Part shown: positions 8,840 through 18,054 of the stretch, piece after piece | How positions within the stretch are numbered: position 1 is the first letter of the stretch | How the letters are laid out: each line of letters begins with the position of its first letter | NCBI GenBank assembly: GCA_030151565.1 | Contig: JASLDM010000051.1 | Location: 1 to 55,667, forward strand | From: Flavobacterium sp. | GTDB taxonomy: Bacteria > Bacteroidota > Bacteroidia > Flavobacteriales > Flavobacteriaceae | Length of the DNA stretch: 55,667 nucleotides | Reading direction: 5' to 3' | Position numbers and translations under genes: made by a program | Notes under the pieces: model-generated | The model's database searches: none | The model's input: only the letters and a program-made list of their open reading frames with translations | Told to the model about the DNA's origin: nothing

Positions 8840-8869
8840 CAAATATAGAACTAAATTTATATTCTACAA
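8840..8869 (-). promoter_or_regulatory. tRNA-Asn promoter
   Basis: Read on the minus strand, TTG (8869-8867), a 19-bp spacer and TATATTTG (8847-8840) match the flavobacterial sigma consensus TTG-N17-23-TAnnTTTG. The predicted transcription start is about 20 nt before the tRNA. Confidence 0.8.
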
Positions 8870-8951
8870 ATCATTTTTTCAAAAAAAGTGAATTTTTTTA
8901 TTCAATTTAAAATCACTCATAACCTCAAAAAACGTAGTCCCTTTACACACA

Positions 8952-10532
8952 TTAAGTTATAGAAATATTATTAACTTGTCTATAAACAGCTTGTGCAACT
9001 TTTGCTCCATCCATAGCCGCAGAAATAATCCCCCCAGCATAACCTGCTCCTTCCGCACAAGGAAAAAGACCTTTTATTTGAGGATGCTCTAACGAAGTTG
9101 CATCCCTAGGAATACGTACTGGAGACGACGTTCTACTCTCCGTAGCTACAACAACAGCTTCTTCTGTATAATATCCTTTTATTTTATCTCCAAAACTCTT
9201 AAATCCATGTTGCAATGCTTTTAAAACATCTACAGGCAAAACTTCTTGCAAAGAATTTGGAACTATCCCAGGAAGGTAGGAACATTCTGGCAAAGAATTA
9301 GACATTTTGCCCTGAACAAAATCAGTCATCCTTTGAGCTGGAGCTTTTAAATTCCCGCCTCCAGCAACCCAAGCACTTCTTTCTACCATCTGTTGATATT
9401 TCATTGCTGCCAAAGGCCCCGTAAATCCATACTTAGCAAAATCTTTTTCATCAACGGTAACTACAATCCCTGAGTTTGCAAAAACACCATCACGCTTTGA
9501 AGGTGACCAACCATTTACTACCAATTCTCCCTCCTCAGTACTAGCTGGAGCTATAATTCCTCCAGGACACATACAGAAAGAAAAAACACCTCGCCCCAAT
9601 TCTTGACTCACCAACGAATAAGACGCTGGAGGCAAATAAGGACTTCGTTCTTGACCTTTTTTATAATGATACTGAGATTGATTAATAATTTCTTGAGAAT
9701 GCTCTGCACGAACACCTAATGCAAAAGGCTTCGCTTCGATTAATACCTTGTGTTGATCCAACAAGTAAAAGATATCTCTAGCAGAATGCCCCGTTGCCAA
9801 AATAATATGTTTAGTAGAAATCTTGACATCTCCATTAACAACGAATCCTTTTACCTGATCACCTTCAAAAACAAAGTCTGTTAATTTAGTATCAAAATGC
9901 ACTTCACCACCGCACTCAATAATAGCTTCGCGCATTGCGGCAATAATTCCAGGTAGTTTATTTGTTCCTATATGTGGGTGTGCTTCTTGCAAAATGCGTT
10001 CGGTAGCGCCAAAATAATGGAACCATTGTAAACTTTTTAAAACATTTCCTCTTTTTACTGAACGTGTATAAAGCTTCCCATCCGAATAAGTTCCTGCTCC
10101 ACCTTCTCCGTAACAATAGTTTGACTCCGGATTGACAATTCCATCCTTATTCATTGCTGCTAAATCCCGACGACGACTTCGGACGTCTTTACCTCGCTCT
10201 ATAATGATTGGCTTCATCCCCAACTCAATAAGCTCTAAAGCCGCAAACAATCCTGCGGGCCCAGCCCCAATGATATAAACTTCTTGTGCATCACGGACAT
10301 TTTGCAACTTAGGCTCAAAAGCAAAAGCATCTACAAATGGCTCATCAATAAAAACTTGAACTTGCAATTGCACAACAATATTTCTAGAACGCGCATCTAA
10401 AGAACGTCTTAATATCTGGTAAGCATTCAATTTAGCTACAGTCGTACTAGCCGCTTCTGCGATACGTTGTTTCAAGATAGTTTCATTCGCTTCCTCGACA
10501 AGAGGCAAACGCAAAGTAAGAGTTTGAGGCAT
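8952..10532 (-). CDS. FAD-dependent dehydrogenase (COG2509 type)
   Basis: The 526-residue protein has an N-terminal region of about 80 residues, then a Rossmann FAD-binding motif VYIIGAGPAGLFAALEL (GxGxxG at 89-94), GEGGAGTYSDGKLYTR near 155-170, and a C-terminal FAD segment LFPCAEGAGYAGGIISAAMDG. This is the layout of the 'NAD(FAD)-utilizing dehydrogenase' family, which is conserved but functionally poorly defined; the substrate is unknown. It is likely cytoplasmic. The tRNA-Asn gene and promoter follow on the same strand. Some related proteins are annotated as thiamine-biosynthetic or halogenase-like flavoproteins, which this sequence does not support. Confidence 0.85.
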   Translation of the reverse strand: MPQTLTLRLPLVEEANETILKQRIAEAASTTVAKLNAYQILRRSLDARSRNIVVQLQVQVFIDEPFVDAFAFEPKLQNVRDAQEVYIIGAGPAGLFAALELIELGMKPIIIERGKDVRSRRRDLAAMNKDGIVNPESNYCYGEGGAGTYSDGKLYTRSVKRGNVLKSLQWFHYFGATERILQEAHPHIGTNKLPGIIAAMREAIIECGGEVHFDTKLTDFVFEGDQVKGFVVNGDVKISTKHIILATGHSARDIFYLLDQHKVLIEAKPFALGVRAEHSQEIINQSQYHYKKGQERSPYLPPASYSLVSQELGRGVFSFCMCPGGIIAPASTEEGELVVNGWSPSKRDGVFANSGIVVTVDEKDFAKYGFTGPLAAMKYQQMVERSAWVAGGGNLKAPAQRMTDFVQGKMSNSLPECSYLPGIVPNSLQEVLPVDVLKALQHGFKSFGDKIKGYYTEEAVVVATESRTSSPVRIPRDATSLEHPQIKGLFPCAEGAGYAGGIISAAMDGAKVAQAVYRQVNNISIT

Positions 10533-10603
10533 TAAATATGATGATTTAAATATTATATTTTACAAAGAACTAAAATGTTTTCAATAGCTATATCTGGAAT
10601 TAT

Positions 10604-11251
10604 TTATTCCTCTCCTTTTAAGGCAGGCAGGCCTAATTTATAACGCGTAGCTAAGATTCTTAAAACAAAAACAAATAGAGCCGTTGTCACTTGTACTAAT
10701 GGTTCTGCTACCCCTAAATAATACAATCCACAATAAAGTATACTACCAAACATACATGCGACAGCATACCATTCTTGTTTAAAAATAGCTGGGATTTCAT
10801 TTATCAGAATATCACGTACCATTCCCCCTACAACTCCCGTGATAGTTCCCATAATGATAACCACCCAAATAGGATAATCTAAGGCTAGTGTTTTCTCAAC
10901 TCCAACAACCACAAAAAGACCTAGACCAATACTGTCAAACCATAAAAAAGTATTGTTCAATTTGACGAGCGCTTTTCTAAAAATCACGACAAAAAGCAAG
11001 GCTAAAATAGTACACCAAGCATACACACTTGAGAGCATCCAAAAAGGAGTAACATTAAGTAGAAGGTCGCGCAAAGTCCCTCCTCCTGTAGCTGTTACAA
11101 ATCCAACAACAAAAGCTCCAAACCAATCTAAGTTTTTTGCTGAAGCCAACCGAATTCCACTAATTGCAAAAGCAAAAGTACCAAGAAACTCAATGATATC
11201 AACAAACTGAATTGCTTTCCAAAAGCTAACAACTCCCTCCATCAAAAACAT
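10604..11251 (-). CDS. TRIC-family cation channel (YadS/UPF0126)
   Basis: The 215-residue inner-membrane protein has about seven hydrophobic segments arranged as two repeats. Each repeat ends in the family's glycine-rich turn: ATGGGTLRDLLL near 75 and VVGGMVRDILINE near 145. Prokaryotic TRIC proteins form trimeric monovalent-cation channels. A TAcTTTTG promoter box at 11272-11265 places the transcript start only a few bases before the first ATG (11251), so the ATG at 11242 (MEGVVSFW) may be the real start. The aldehyde dehydrogenase gene is 32 bp upstream on the same strand, so both read-through and independent expression are possible. Confidence 0.9.
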   Translation of the reverse strand: MFLMEGVVSFWKAIQFVDIIEFLGTFAFAISGIRLASAKNLDWFGAFVVGFVTATGGGTLRDLLLNVTPFWMLSSVYAWCTILALLFVVIFRKALVKLNNTFLWFDSIGLGLFVVVGVEKTLALDYPIWVVIIMGTITGVVGGMVRDILINEIPAIFKQEWYAVACMFGSILYCGLYYLGVAEPLVQVTTALFVFVLRILATRYKLGLPALKGEE

Positions 11252-11264
11252 TTTTATTAATCGA

Positions 11265-11272
11265 CAAAAGTA
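11265..11272 (-). promoter_or_regulatory. Promoter -7 box before the TRIC gene
   Basis: TAcTTTTG on the minus strand matches TAnnTTTG. It lies in the 32-bp gap after the aldehyde dehydrogenase stop. No clear TTG is seen at the -33 position. Confidence 0.5.
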
Positions 11273-11283
11273 TAAATTAAATA

Positions 11284-12576
11284 TTACTTGATAACTACAG
11301 ATTTCTTATTCACAAAAGCCAGTAATCCTTCTGCAGCCATTTCACGCCCGTATCCAGATTTATCAATTCCTCCAAACGGAACACGAGGATCAGAAATAAC
11401 CATTTCATTAATAAAAAGTGCCCCTTCTTGGAATTCATGAATCTTGGTTTTTAAAAAAGCTACATCTTTACTAAACAAAGAAACTCCCAATCCAAATTCA
11501 GACAAATTACTCAATCGAACCGCTTCATCAAAGGTATCAAAAGCAATAACAGCTGCTAAAGGTCCGAAAGTTTCTTCCTTAAAAACAGCCATATCCTCTG
11601 TTACATTTGTAACCACTGTAGCTTCAAAAAACGCCCCTTCACGACGCCCACCACAAAGTAAATGCGCACCAGCCTCTAAAGATGCGTTCAATTGTTCTTC
11701 CAGCTCAATAGCTAAATCTTCACGAGCCATTGTTCCTAATTCGGTATCTAAATCCAATGGATCACCTGTTTTTAGCAACGAAACTGCATTTGATAATCGC
11801 TCAGAAAATGCGGCTACTAAAGATTTATGTACTAAAAAACGTTTTCCTGCAATACAACTTTGTCCTGCATTTTGCATTCTTGCCTGAACCGCTATTGGCA
11901 CCACTACATCTAGATCCGCATCTTCCCACACAATGAAAGCATTACTCCCTCCCAATTCCAACAATACTGGTTTTAAATACTTGCCTGCAGTTTCTGCAAC
12001 AGATTTCCCTGCCGCTTCACTCCCTGTTAAAGAGACTCCTTTAACCACCGGGTTTGCAATTACATCTTTTACCAAACTACTAGAAATAGGCAAATTAAAA
12101 TACACCGCATCTTGATTCTCAACTTTAAAAACACGCTCCAAAGCACTGGCAGAAGCAGGCACATTACTAGCATGCTTTACAACCACGACATTACCTGCCA
12201 AGATTGTAGGTATTGCAAAACGAAAAACTTGCCAAAAAGGAAAGTTCCAAGGCATCACTCCTAAAATCACTCCTAAGGGTTCATTGGTAGTATATACTTC
12301 TGACCAGTCAGTTTGGATGGTACGCCCTTTCAAAAGTTCCTCCGCATTATCTATATAATAATCACAAAGCTTAGCGCATTTCTCTACTTCCCCAATAGCC
12401 TGTTTAATAGGCTTATGCATATCTTCCGTAATACAGTTTGCATAAAACATCTTATCACGCAACAACTGTTCTTTAATAGCAATGACGGCAGCTAGACGAT
12501 CAGACATCTTTACTTTTTTCCAATTCACATAATTATTATGGGCCGTTTCTAAGGTATTTTCAATCGTAAAACTCAT
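11284..12576 (-). CDS. NAD(P)-dependent aldehyde dehydrogenase, succinate-semialdehyde type
   Basis: The 430-residue ALDH-superfamily enzyme oxidises an aldehyde, probably succinate semialdehyde, to the acid. Catalytic Glu207 (LLELGGSN) and nucleophile Cys241 (NAGQSCIAGKRF) are in place, and the MPWNFPFWQ segment near 108-116 is typical of the YneI/Sad branch. It is about 25-30 residues shorter than most family members, with a slightly trimmed N-terminus and a reduced segment near 145-165, but no motif is lost. No GABA transaminase neighbours it, so the physiological substrate is an inference from family resemblance. Confidence 0.85.
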   Translation of the reverse strand: MSFTIENTLETAHNNYVNWKKVKMSDRLAAVIAIKEQLLRDKMFYANCITEDMHKPIKQAIGEVEKCAKLCDYYIDNAEELLKGRTIQTDWSEVYTTNEPLGVILGVMPWNFPFWQVFRFAIPTILAGNVVVVKHASNVPASASALERVFKVENQDAVYFNLPISSSLVKDVIANPVVKGVSLTGSEAAGKSVAETAGKYLKPVLLELGGSNAFIVWEDADLDVVVPIAVQARMQNAGQSCIAGKRFLVHKSLVAAFSERLSNAVSLLKTGDPLDLDTELGTMAREDLAIELEEQLNASLEAGAHLLCGGRREGAFFEATVVTNVTEDMAVFKEETFGPLAAVIAFDTFDEAVRLSNLSEFGLGVSLFSKDVAFLKTKIHEFQEGALFINEMVISDPRVPFGGIDKSGYGREMAAEGLLAFVNKKSVVIK

Positions 12577-12694
12577 ACTTAAATATTTTAAATAAAATTA
12601 CAAAAAGCCTAAGGCTAGTATCTTTCAAAGAAGTTAAAAAAAATATAATTCAACCAAAAAGAACTAACTTAGTCTTCTAATAAAAGTATAGATT

Positions 12695-12868
12695 ATGAAA
12701 AGGAAGTTAGTGTTTTTCTTAGTCGGAATGGCCTTATTCATTCTCGCTTTAGTCTTAAAAGCGGAAGGAATTCTAACTACAGGTCAATCCGAAGCTATGA
12801 TGGGAGCGGGATTATTACTCGTTATCATTCCGTTGGTACAGTTGGTATTTACCACTTTGAAGAAGTAA
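12695..12868 (+). CDS. Small two-helix membrane protein (57 residues)
   Basis: This short gene encodes 57 residues. The basic start MKRKLVFFLVGMALFILALV leads into one membrane helix, then a polar turn (KAEGILTTGQSEA), a second helix (MMGAGLLLVIIPLVQLVF) and a basic end TTLKK. Both ends carry positive charge and would lie in the cytoplasm. It stands alone between the divergent aldehyde dehydrogenase and convergent threonine dehydrogenase genes, and a strong terminator follows its stop by 12 bp, which supports it being a real transcript. The family is not recognised. Confidence 0.75.
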   Translation: MKRKLVFFLVGMALFILALVLKAEGILTTGQSEAMMGAGLLLVIIPLVQLVFTTLKK

Positions 12869-12880
12869 TTCAAGTTACAA

Positions 12881-12921
12881 AAAAAAGTCGAATTAGAAAA
12901 ATATTCTAATTCGACTTTTTT
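12881..12921. terminator. Bidirectional terminator
   Basis: An 18-bp perfect stem (AAAAAAGTCGAATTAGAA with its complement) and a 5-nt loop serve both the small membrane-protein gene and the convergent threonine dehydrogenase gene. Confidence 0.93.
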
Positions 12922-12938
12922 CTATAGTTTTAGTATAA

Positions 12939-13892
12939 TTATTTTTTCAATACGTTGCTCAAGTTTTCCAACATCACTGAAGTCATTGCACTTAAATCAT
13001 ATTTATGTTTCCAATGCCAATCTTGCTGAGCACTTGAATCATCAATACTTGCTGGCCAACTATCGGCAATTGCTTGTCTAAAATCAGGTTCGTACGCAAT
13101 AGTAAAATCAGGTTGATGCTTTTGTATTTCTGCAGCCAACTCTTCTGGAGTAAAAGAAATCCCTCCTAAATTATAAGAAGATCTAATTTTTATTTCCTCT
13201 TTAGGTGCTTGCATTATCGCAACAGTAGCATTTAACGCATCATCCATATACATCATTGGTAATGCTGATTTTTCAGATAAAAAACATGTATACTGATTAT
13301 TTTCAATAGCTTTATAAAAAATATCTACTGCGTAATCTGTAGTACCACCTCCAGGAGGTGTTGTCCAAGATATCAAACCTGGATAACGAATACTACGTAC
13401 ATCTACACCAAATTTATTAAAATAATACTCACACCAACGCTCTCCTGTTTGTTTAGAAATACCGTAAACAGTTGATGGTTCCATCACGGTATATTGTGGG
13501 GTATTCTCACGAGGTGTAGTTGGTCCAAAAACAGCAATACTTGAAGGCCAAAAAATCTTTTTAATTTTACCCTCTTTAGCTAAGTTCAACACATGAAAAA
13601 GAGAATTCATATTTAAATCCCAAGCCAATGCAGGATTCTTTTCGGCAGTAGCAGAAAGCATTGCTGCCATAAGGTACACCTCATCGATTTGATATTTTTC
13701 CACAGCATTTGCAATATCATCAAATTCCATTGCATTGATAATCTCAAAGGGACCTGAAGTCATTAAATCTTCTTTACCCTCACGGATATCTGAAGCAACA
13801 ACATTTTCATTCCCATATATATTGCGAAGCTTTAAGGTCAATTCCGAGCCAATTTGCCCACAAGCTCCAATAATTAAAATTTTCGTACCCAT
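12939..13892 (-). CDS. L-threonine 3-dehydrogenase, SDR type
   Basis: This 317-residue extended short-chain dehydrogenase resembles the SDR-type threonine dehydrogenases described from Flavobacterium and Cytophaga. They oxidise L-threonine with NAD+ to 2-amino-3-ketobutyrate. Visible features are the nucleotide-binding GACGQIG (9-15), the catalytic Tyr143/Lys147 pair in VYGISKQ, Ser117/Ser118 in WPSSIAVFGP, and the substrate region PGLISWTTPPGGGTTDYAVD. The length matches the family. No kbl (2-amino-3-ketobutyrate CoA ligase) gene is adjacent. It has its own promoter at 13914-13944. Confidence 0.88.
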   Translation of the reverse strand: MGTKILIIGACGQIGSELTLKLRNIYGNENVVASDIREGKEDLMTSGPFEIINAMEFDDIANAVEKYQIDEVYLMAAMLSATAEKNPALAWDLNMNSLFHVLNLAKEGKIKKIFWPSSIAVFGPTTPRENTPQYTVMEPSTVYGISKQTGERWCEYYFNKFGVDVRSIRYPGLISWTTPPGGGTTDYAVDIFYKAIENNQYTCFLSEKSALPMMYMDDALNATVAIMQAPKEEIKIRSSYNLGGISFTPEELAAEIQKHQPDFTIAYEPDFRQAIADSWPASIDDSSAQQDWHWKHKYDLSAMTSVMLENLSNVLKK

Positions 13893-13913
13893 ATGATTCC
13901 TATTTTATGCTTA

Positions 13914-13944
13914 CAAATATACTAGATGTCAGGAAATAAATCAA
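13914..13944 (-). promoter_or_regulatory. Threonine dehydrogenase promoter
   Basis: On the minus strand, TTG (13944-13942), 20 bp and TATATTTG (13921-13914) match the flavobacterial consensus. The start codon is at 13892. Confidence 0.75.
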
Positions 13945-14033
13945 TCTCAAATAAAAGGAAAGCACAACGATTCTTGAATTTCTTAAAATTATAATCTGTA
14001 ACCAAATAGTTCTCAAATATTCAATAACATTCG

Positions 14034-14041
14034 TAAATTTG
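14034..14041 (+). promoter_or_regulatory. Promoter -7 box for the lipoprotein-mfd operon
   Basis: TAaaTTTG is a perfect -7 box 19 bp before the lipoprotein start codon. The -33 region carries only TTC. Confidence 0.6.
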
Positions 14042-14060
14042 AAAACTTAATTCACAACGC

Positions 14061-14648
14061 ATGCGAGTATATTTACTAGTTTTTTCTACCTTATTATTTT
14101 TCTTAGTTTCTTGCAAAGACCAAGAGAAAGCACAACAAAAACATACACTTCGAGCGCAACAACATACTGATAGTGTATTTAGTTTGCTTGAAGAAAAATG
14201 GAATTTTAGAATTCCCGCTGTATCAAAAAAAGTAGATGCCGAAATAGCGGAATGGAGTCAGTGGTCGGATTTTAAAAAGGAAATCAAACTTAAACCAGTT
14301 GCATCAATAGGCGCTTTTCAAAAAAAAATCGACAAACTAAATACTGCTGCAACAGCTTTACAATACAACATACCGACAAACTTAGATAAACCTGAAATAC
14401 GAGCGCGAGTAACGGTTTTGACCAATACATTTAACAATTTACAAATGTATCTAAACGTGCAGCCAATTCCGTATCAAGAAATTGAAACACTTTTGCCTCA
14501 AGTCAACAAACAATTGATTTCGATGGTTCAAAAAATGGAAGAGTTACTAATCAAAAAAGATATCCCTAAAGAAATTGGAGAAGAAGAAATGCTTCGAGCT
14601 TTAGACACTTTACGCCACGCAAATCCAAACTTTAGAATTACAAATTAA
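14061..14648 (+). CDS. Putative lipoprotein upstream of mfd
   Basis: The 195-residue product starts with a lipoprotein signal peptide whose lipobox LVSC puts the lipidated cysteine at residue 18. The remainder is predicted mostly helical, rich in K, E and Q, with segments such as DKLNTAATALQYNIPTN and PQVNKQLISMVQKMEELL that could form a helical bundle. No known domain is recognised. The stop is 6 bp before mfd, so the two are very likely co-transcribed. A link to DNA repair is not implied, since the protein should be in the envelope. Confidence 0.8.
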   Translation: MRVYLLVFSTLLFFLVSCKDQEKAQQKHTLRAQQHTDSVFSLLEEKWNFRIPAVSKKVDAEIAEWSQWSDFKKEIKLKPVASIGAFQKKIDKLNTAATALQYNIPTNLDKPEIRARVTVLTNTFNNLQMYLNVQPIPYQEIETLLPQVNKQLISMVQKMEELLIKKDIPKEIGEEEMLRALDTLRHANPNFRITN

Positions 14649-14654
14649 GCCTAT

Positions 14655-17600
14655 ATGGAGATTCAAAAACGCTACAATGCTTCAAGTAAAGTTCAATCCA
14701 TCTCACAAGAAATAACTGAGCGAGGAAAAAAACTTCAACTTAAAGGATTGGTGGGTTCTTCGATTTCTTTCGTCATTGAAAGCCTATTTCGAAAATCAGA
14801 TTTACCTTTTCTTTTGATTTTTCAAGACAAAGAGGAGGCCGCTTACTACTTAAACGATCTGGAGCATTTAATAAATAAAGAAGACGTATTGTTCTATCCT
14901 AGTTCGTACCGTCGTCCTTATCAAATTGAAGAAACGGACAATGTTAACATCTTATTGCGTGCAGAGGTTTTAAATCGAATTAACTCCAGAAAGAGTCCTG
15001 CCATAATCGTTTCTTATACAGATGCACTTTTTGAAAAAGTAGTTACCAAAAAAGTATTAAACGACAATACCCTAAAAATTCAAGTTGCGGATAAAATATC
15101 CATAGACTTTGTTAATGAAGTATTATTTGAATACCATTTTAAGCGCGTTGACTTTGTATCTGAACCAGGCGAATTTTCTGTACGTGGAGGAATCATTGAT
15201 GTTTTTTCTTTTTCTAATGACAATCCTTATCGCATCGAATTTTTTGGAGATGAAGTAGATAGCATTCGTACGTTTGACGTTGAAACTCAGCTTTCAATTG
15301 AAAGGCAGAAGAAAATAAGCATTATTCCCAATGTTGAAAATAAATTTTCACAAGAAAATCGAGAAAGCTTCTTAAATTTCATTTCTGAAAAAACCGTTAT
15401 TTTCGCACAACAAACTGAAGGTATAGTTTCAAAGTTTGATTTCCTTTTTGAAAAAGCAACAACAGCATTTCATAAACTATCGCAAGATATTAAGCATCAA
15501 AGTCCAGAAAATATGTTTTTGGATGGAGCCACGTTTGTTGATAGCATACAGAAGCATACGTATGTAGAATTACATCACTCAAGCTTTATCGAAGCAGATA
15601 AAACTTACGAATTTTACATCAAACCTCAACCTTCTTTCAATAAGCAGTTTGAATTATTAGCAAAAAATCTGAATGAAAATTCGGAAGATGGATATAAAAA
15701 CTTTCTTTTCTGCGCGAATGATGGCCAATCGAAACGTTTTAAGGAGATTTTCTCAGCTTTAAAAAATGAAAACACAGCGGTAGTAGCACAATACGAAACC
15801 GTAGTAATGCCTTTATTTCAAGGTTTTATCGACGAAGAAGAACAAATAGTATGCTATACTGATCATCAAATTTTTGAACGCTACCATAAATTTTCTATCA
15901 AAAACACGTATTCGAAAAAACAGAATATTACATTAAAAGAACTCACATCGCTTTCCGTTGGAGATTATGTAACCCACATCGATCACGGAATAGGCAAATT
16001 TGGAGGATTGCAGAAAATAGAAGTTGAAGGAAAAATGCAGGAAGCAATTAAGCTCGTCTATGCCGACAATGATATTGTTTATGTCAGCATTCACTCCTTA
16101 CACAAAATTTCTAAGTACAACGGAAAAGATGGTGCGCCACCAAAAATTCATAAACTAGGGTCAAGTGCTTGGAAAAACCTGAAAAACAAAACCAAAGCTC
16201 GAGTAAAACATATTGCATTCAACCTGATTCAACTCTATGCAAAAAGACGTTTAGAAAGAGGTTTTCAACACGCCCCTGACAGCTACTTGCAAGCAGAACT
16301 TGAGAGCTCGTTTATATACGAAGACACTCCAGATCAAATGACAGCAACACAAGATGTTAAAAACGATATGGAAAGCGAGCGCCCTATGGATCGCTTAGTA
16401 TGTGGAGACGTTGGATTTGGAAAAACAGAAGTTGCCATCCGTGCTGCTTTTAAAGCTGTAGATAACGGAAAACAAGTCGCTATTTTAGTTCCAACTACTA
16501 TTTTAGCCTTTCAACATTTCAAAACTTTTAGTGAAAGACTAAAGGATATGCCTGTACGCATTAACTACCTCAACCGATTTAGAACAGCGAAAGAAAAAAG
16601 AGAAATTCTAGAGGAATTAGCTACTGGCCAAATAGACATTATTATTGGAACCCATCAATTGGTAAACAAAAATGTAGTTTTTAAAGACCTGGGGTTATTA
16701 GTTATTGACGAAGAACAAAAATTCGGAGTTGCTGTAAAAGACAAACTTAAAACAATTGCTCAAAACGTAGATACTTTAACGTTGACTGCAACGCCAATCC
16801 CAAGAACATTACAGTTCTCCTTAATGGCTGCCCGGGATTTATCAGTAATTACAACACCACCGCCAAATCGCTATCCAATAGAAACCAATGTAGTTGGCTT
16901 TAATGAAGAAATCATCCGAGATGCTGTTGCTTACGAAATCGAACGTGGCGGACAAGTTTACATCATCAACAATCGTATAGAAAACATCAAAGAGGTTGCA
17001 GGTATGGTTCAGCGTTTAGTACCTGATGCCAAAATAGGGATTGGACACGGACAAATGGAAGGCAAGAAACTAGAAGAACTCATGCTTGCCTTTATGGATG
17101 GCGAATTCGACGTTTTAGTTGCCACAACCATCATCGAAAGTGGTTTAGATGTACCCAATGCGAATACCATCTTAATCAACAACGCTAATAATTTTGGACT
17201 TTCAGATTTGCATCAAATGCGTGGACGTGTAGGAAGAAGCAACAAAAAAGCCTTTTGTTATTTTATCTGCCCTCCTTATTCCGCGATGACGGAGGAAGCT
17301 CGAAAACGTATTCAAGCCTTAGAACAATTTAGCGAGCTTGGAAGCGGCTTCAATATTGCTATGAAAGATTTAGAGATTCGAGGAGCTGGAGATATTCTAG
17401 GCGGAGAACAAAGTGGCTTTATCAATGAAATTGGTTTTGAAACATATCAAAAAATAATGAACGAAGCCATCGATGAATTAAAAGAAAACGAGTTCAAAGA
17501 TCTCTATCCCGAAGAACAAGATGAGACTAAAAAAGTTTTTGTAAAAGACACTCAAATCGATACTGATTTTGAAATTCTTTTCCCTGATGACTACATCAAC

Positions 17601-17999
17601 AACATAACAGAACGCTTAAACCTATATAATGAATTAAGCAGCATACAAACAGAGGCGGACTTACAAGTATATGAACAAAAACTAATCGATAGGTTTGGAC
17701 CTTTACCTAAAGAAGCCATTGCCTTGCTCGATAGCCTTAGAATTAAATGGTTTGCAGCAAATGCAGGAATCGAAAAAGTTGTTTTAAAACAAGGAAAAAT
17801 GATTTGCTATTTTATTGCTGATCAAGAATCATCGTTTTATCAATCTCCTAGATTTAGAAAAGTTCTACTTTTTGTACAAGAACGAGGAAACTTATGTAAG
17901 ATGAAAGAAAAACAAACAAAGAATGGACTGCGTTTACTCTTGACTTTTGAAAATGTTAAGAGCATAAAACAAGCTTTAGAGTTTATTCAATTAGTATAA
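14655..17999 (+). CDS. mfd: Transcription-repair coupling factor
   Basis: This 1114-residue ATP-driven translocase removes stalled RNA polymerase at lesions and recruits UvrA. All modules are in order: an N-terminal UvrB-like region (about 1-400, with VREPGEFSVRGGIIDVFSF-like residues near 170), the RNAP-interaction domain (SVGDYVTHIDHGIGKFGG, about 435-500), helicase Walker A GDVGFGKTE (about 584-592), the DEEQ box near 683, TATPIPRTLQ near 713, the TRG motif region after GRVGRSNKKAFC, and the C-terminal regulatory domain. The length is near the family norm of 1100-1170. It is translated 6 bp after the upstream lipoprotein and is followed by a strong terminator. Confidence 0.98.
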   Translation: MEIQKRYNASSKVQSISQEITERGKKLQLKGLVGSSISFVIESLFRKSDLPFLLIFQDKEEAAYYLNDLEHLINKEDVLFYPSSYRRPYQIEETDNVNILLRAEVLNRINSRKSPAIIVSYTDALFEKVVTKKVLNDNTLKIQVADKISIDFVNEVLFEYHFKRVDFVSEPGEFSVRGGIIDVFSFSNDNPYRIEFFGDEVDSIRTFDVETQLSIERQKKISIIPNVENKFSQENRESFLNFISEKTVIFAQQTEGIVSKFDFLFEKATTAFHKLSQDIKHQSPENMFLDGATFVDSIQKHTYVELHHSSFIEADKTYEFYIKPQPSFNKQFELLAKNLNENSEDGYKNFLFCANDGQSKRFKEIFSALKNENTAVVAQYETVVMPLFQGFIDEEEQIVCYTDHQIFERYHKFSIKNTYSKKQNITLKELTSLSVGDYVTHIDHGIGKFGGLQKIEVEGKMQEAIKLVYADNDIVYVSIHSLHKISKYNGKDGAPPKIHKLGSSAWKNLKNKTKARVKHIAFNLIQLYAKRRLERGFQHAPDSYLQAELESSFIYEDTPDQMTATQDVKNDMESERPMDRLVCGDVGFGKTEVAIRAAFKAVDNGKQVAILVPTTILAFQHFKTFSERLKDMPVRINYLNRFRTAKEKREILEELATGQIDIIIGTHQLVNKNVVFKDLGLLVIDEEQKFGVAVKDKLKTIAQNVDTLTLTATPIPRTLQFSLMAARDLSVITTPPPNRYPIETNVVGFNEEIIRDAVAYEIERGGQVYIINNRIENIKEVAGMVQRLVPDAKIGIGHGQMEGKKLEELMLAFMDGEFDVLVATTIIESGLDVPNANTILINNANNFGLSDLHQMRGRVGRSNKKAFCYFICPPYSAMTEEARKRIQALEQFSELGSGFNIAMKDLEIRGAGDILGGEQSGFINEIGFETYQKIMNEAIDELKENEFKDLYPEEQDETKKVFVKDTQIDTDFEILFPDDYINNITERLNLYNELSSIQTEADLQVYEQKLIDRFGPLPKEAIALLDSLRIKWFAANAGIEKVVLKQGKMICYFIADQESSFYQSPRFRKVLLFVQERGNLCKMKEKQTKNGLRLLLTFENVKSIKQALEFIQLV

Positions 18000-18002
18000 A
18001 AA

Positions 18003-18036
18003 AAAGAGGCTGTAAGTATTAACTTACAGCCTCTTT
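18003..18036. terminator. Terminator between mfd and the M16 peptidase gene
   Basis: A perfect 15-bp stem (AAAGAGGCTGTAAGT with its complement) closes on a 4-nt loop. It is bidirectional between convergent genes. Confidence 0.93.
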
Positions 18037-18054
18037 CAATATCCATTACTTGGT

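Noticed and set aside
11284..12576. Aldehyde dehydrogenase as a truncated pseudogene
   Set aside because: It is somewhat short, but catalytic Glu207, Cys241 and the C-terminal motifs are all present and the frame is unbroken.
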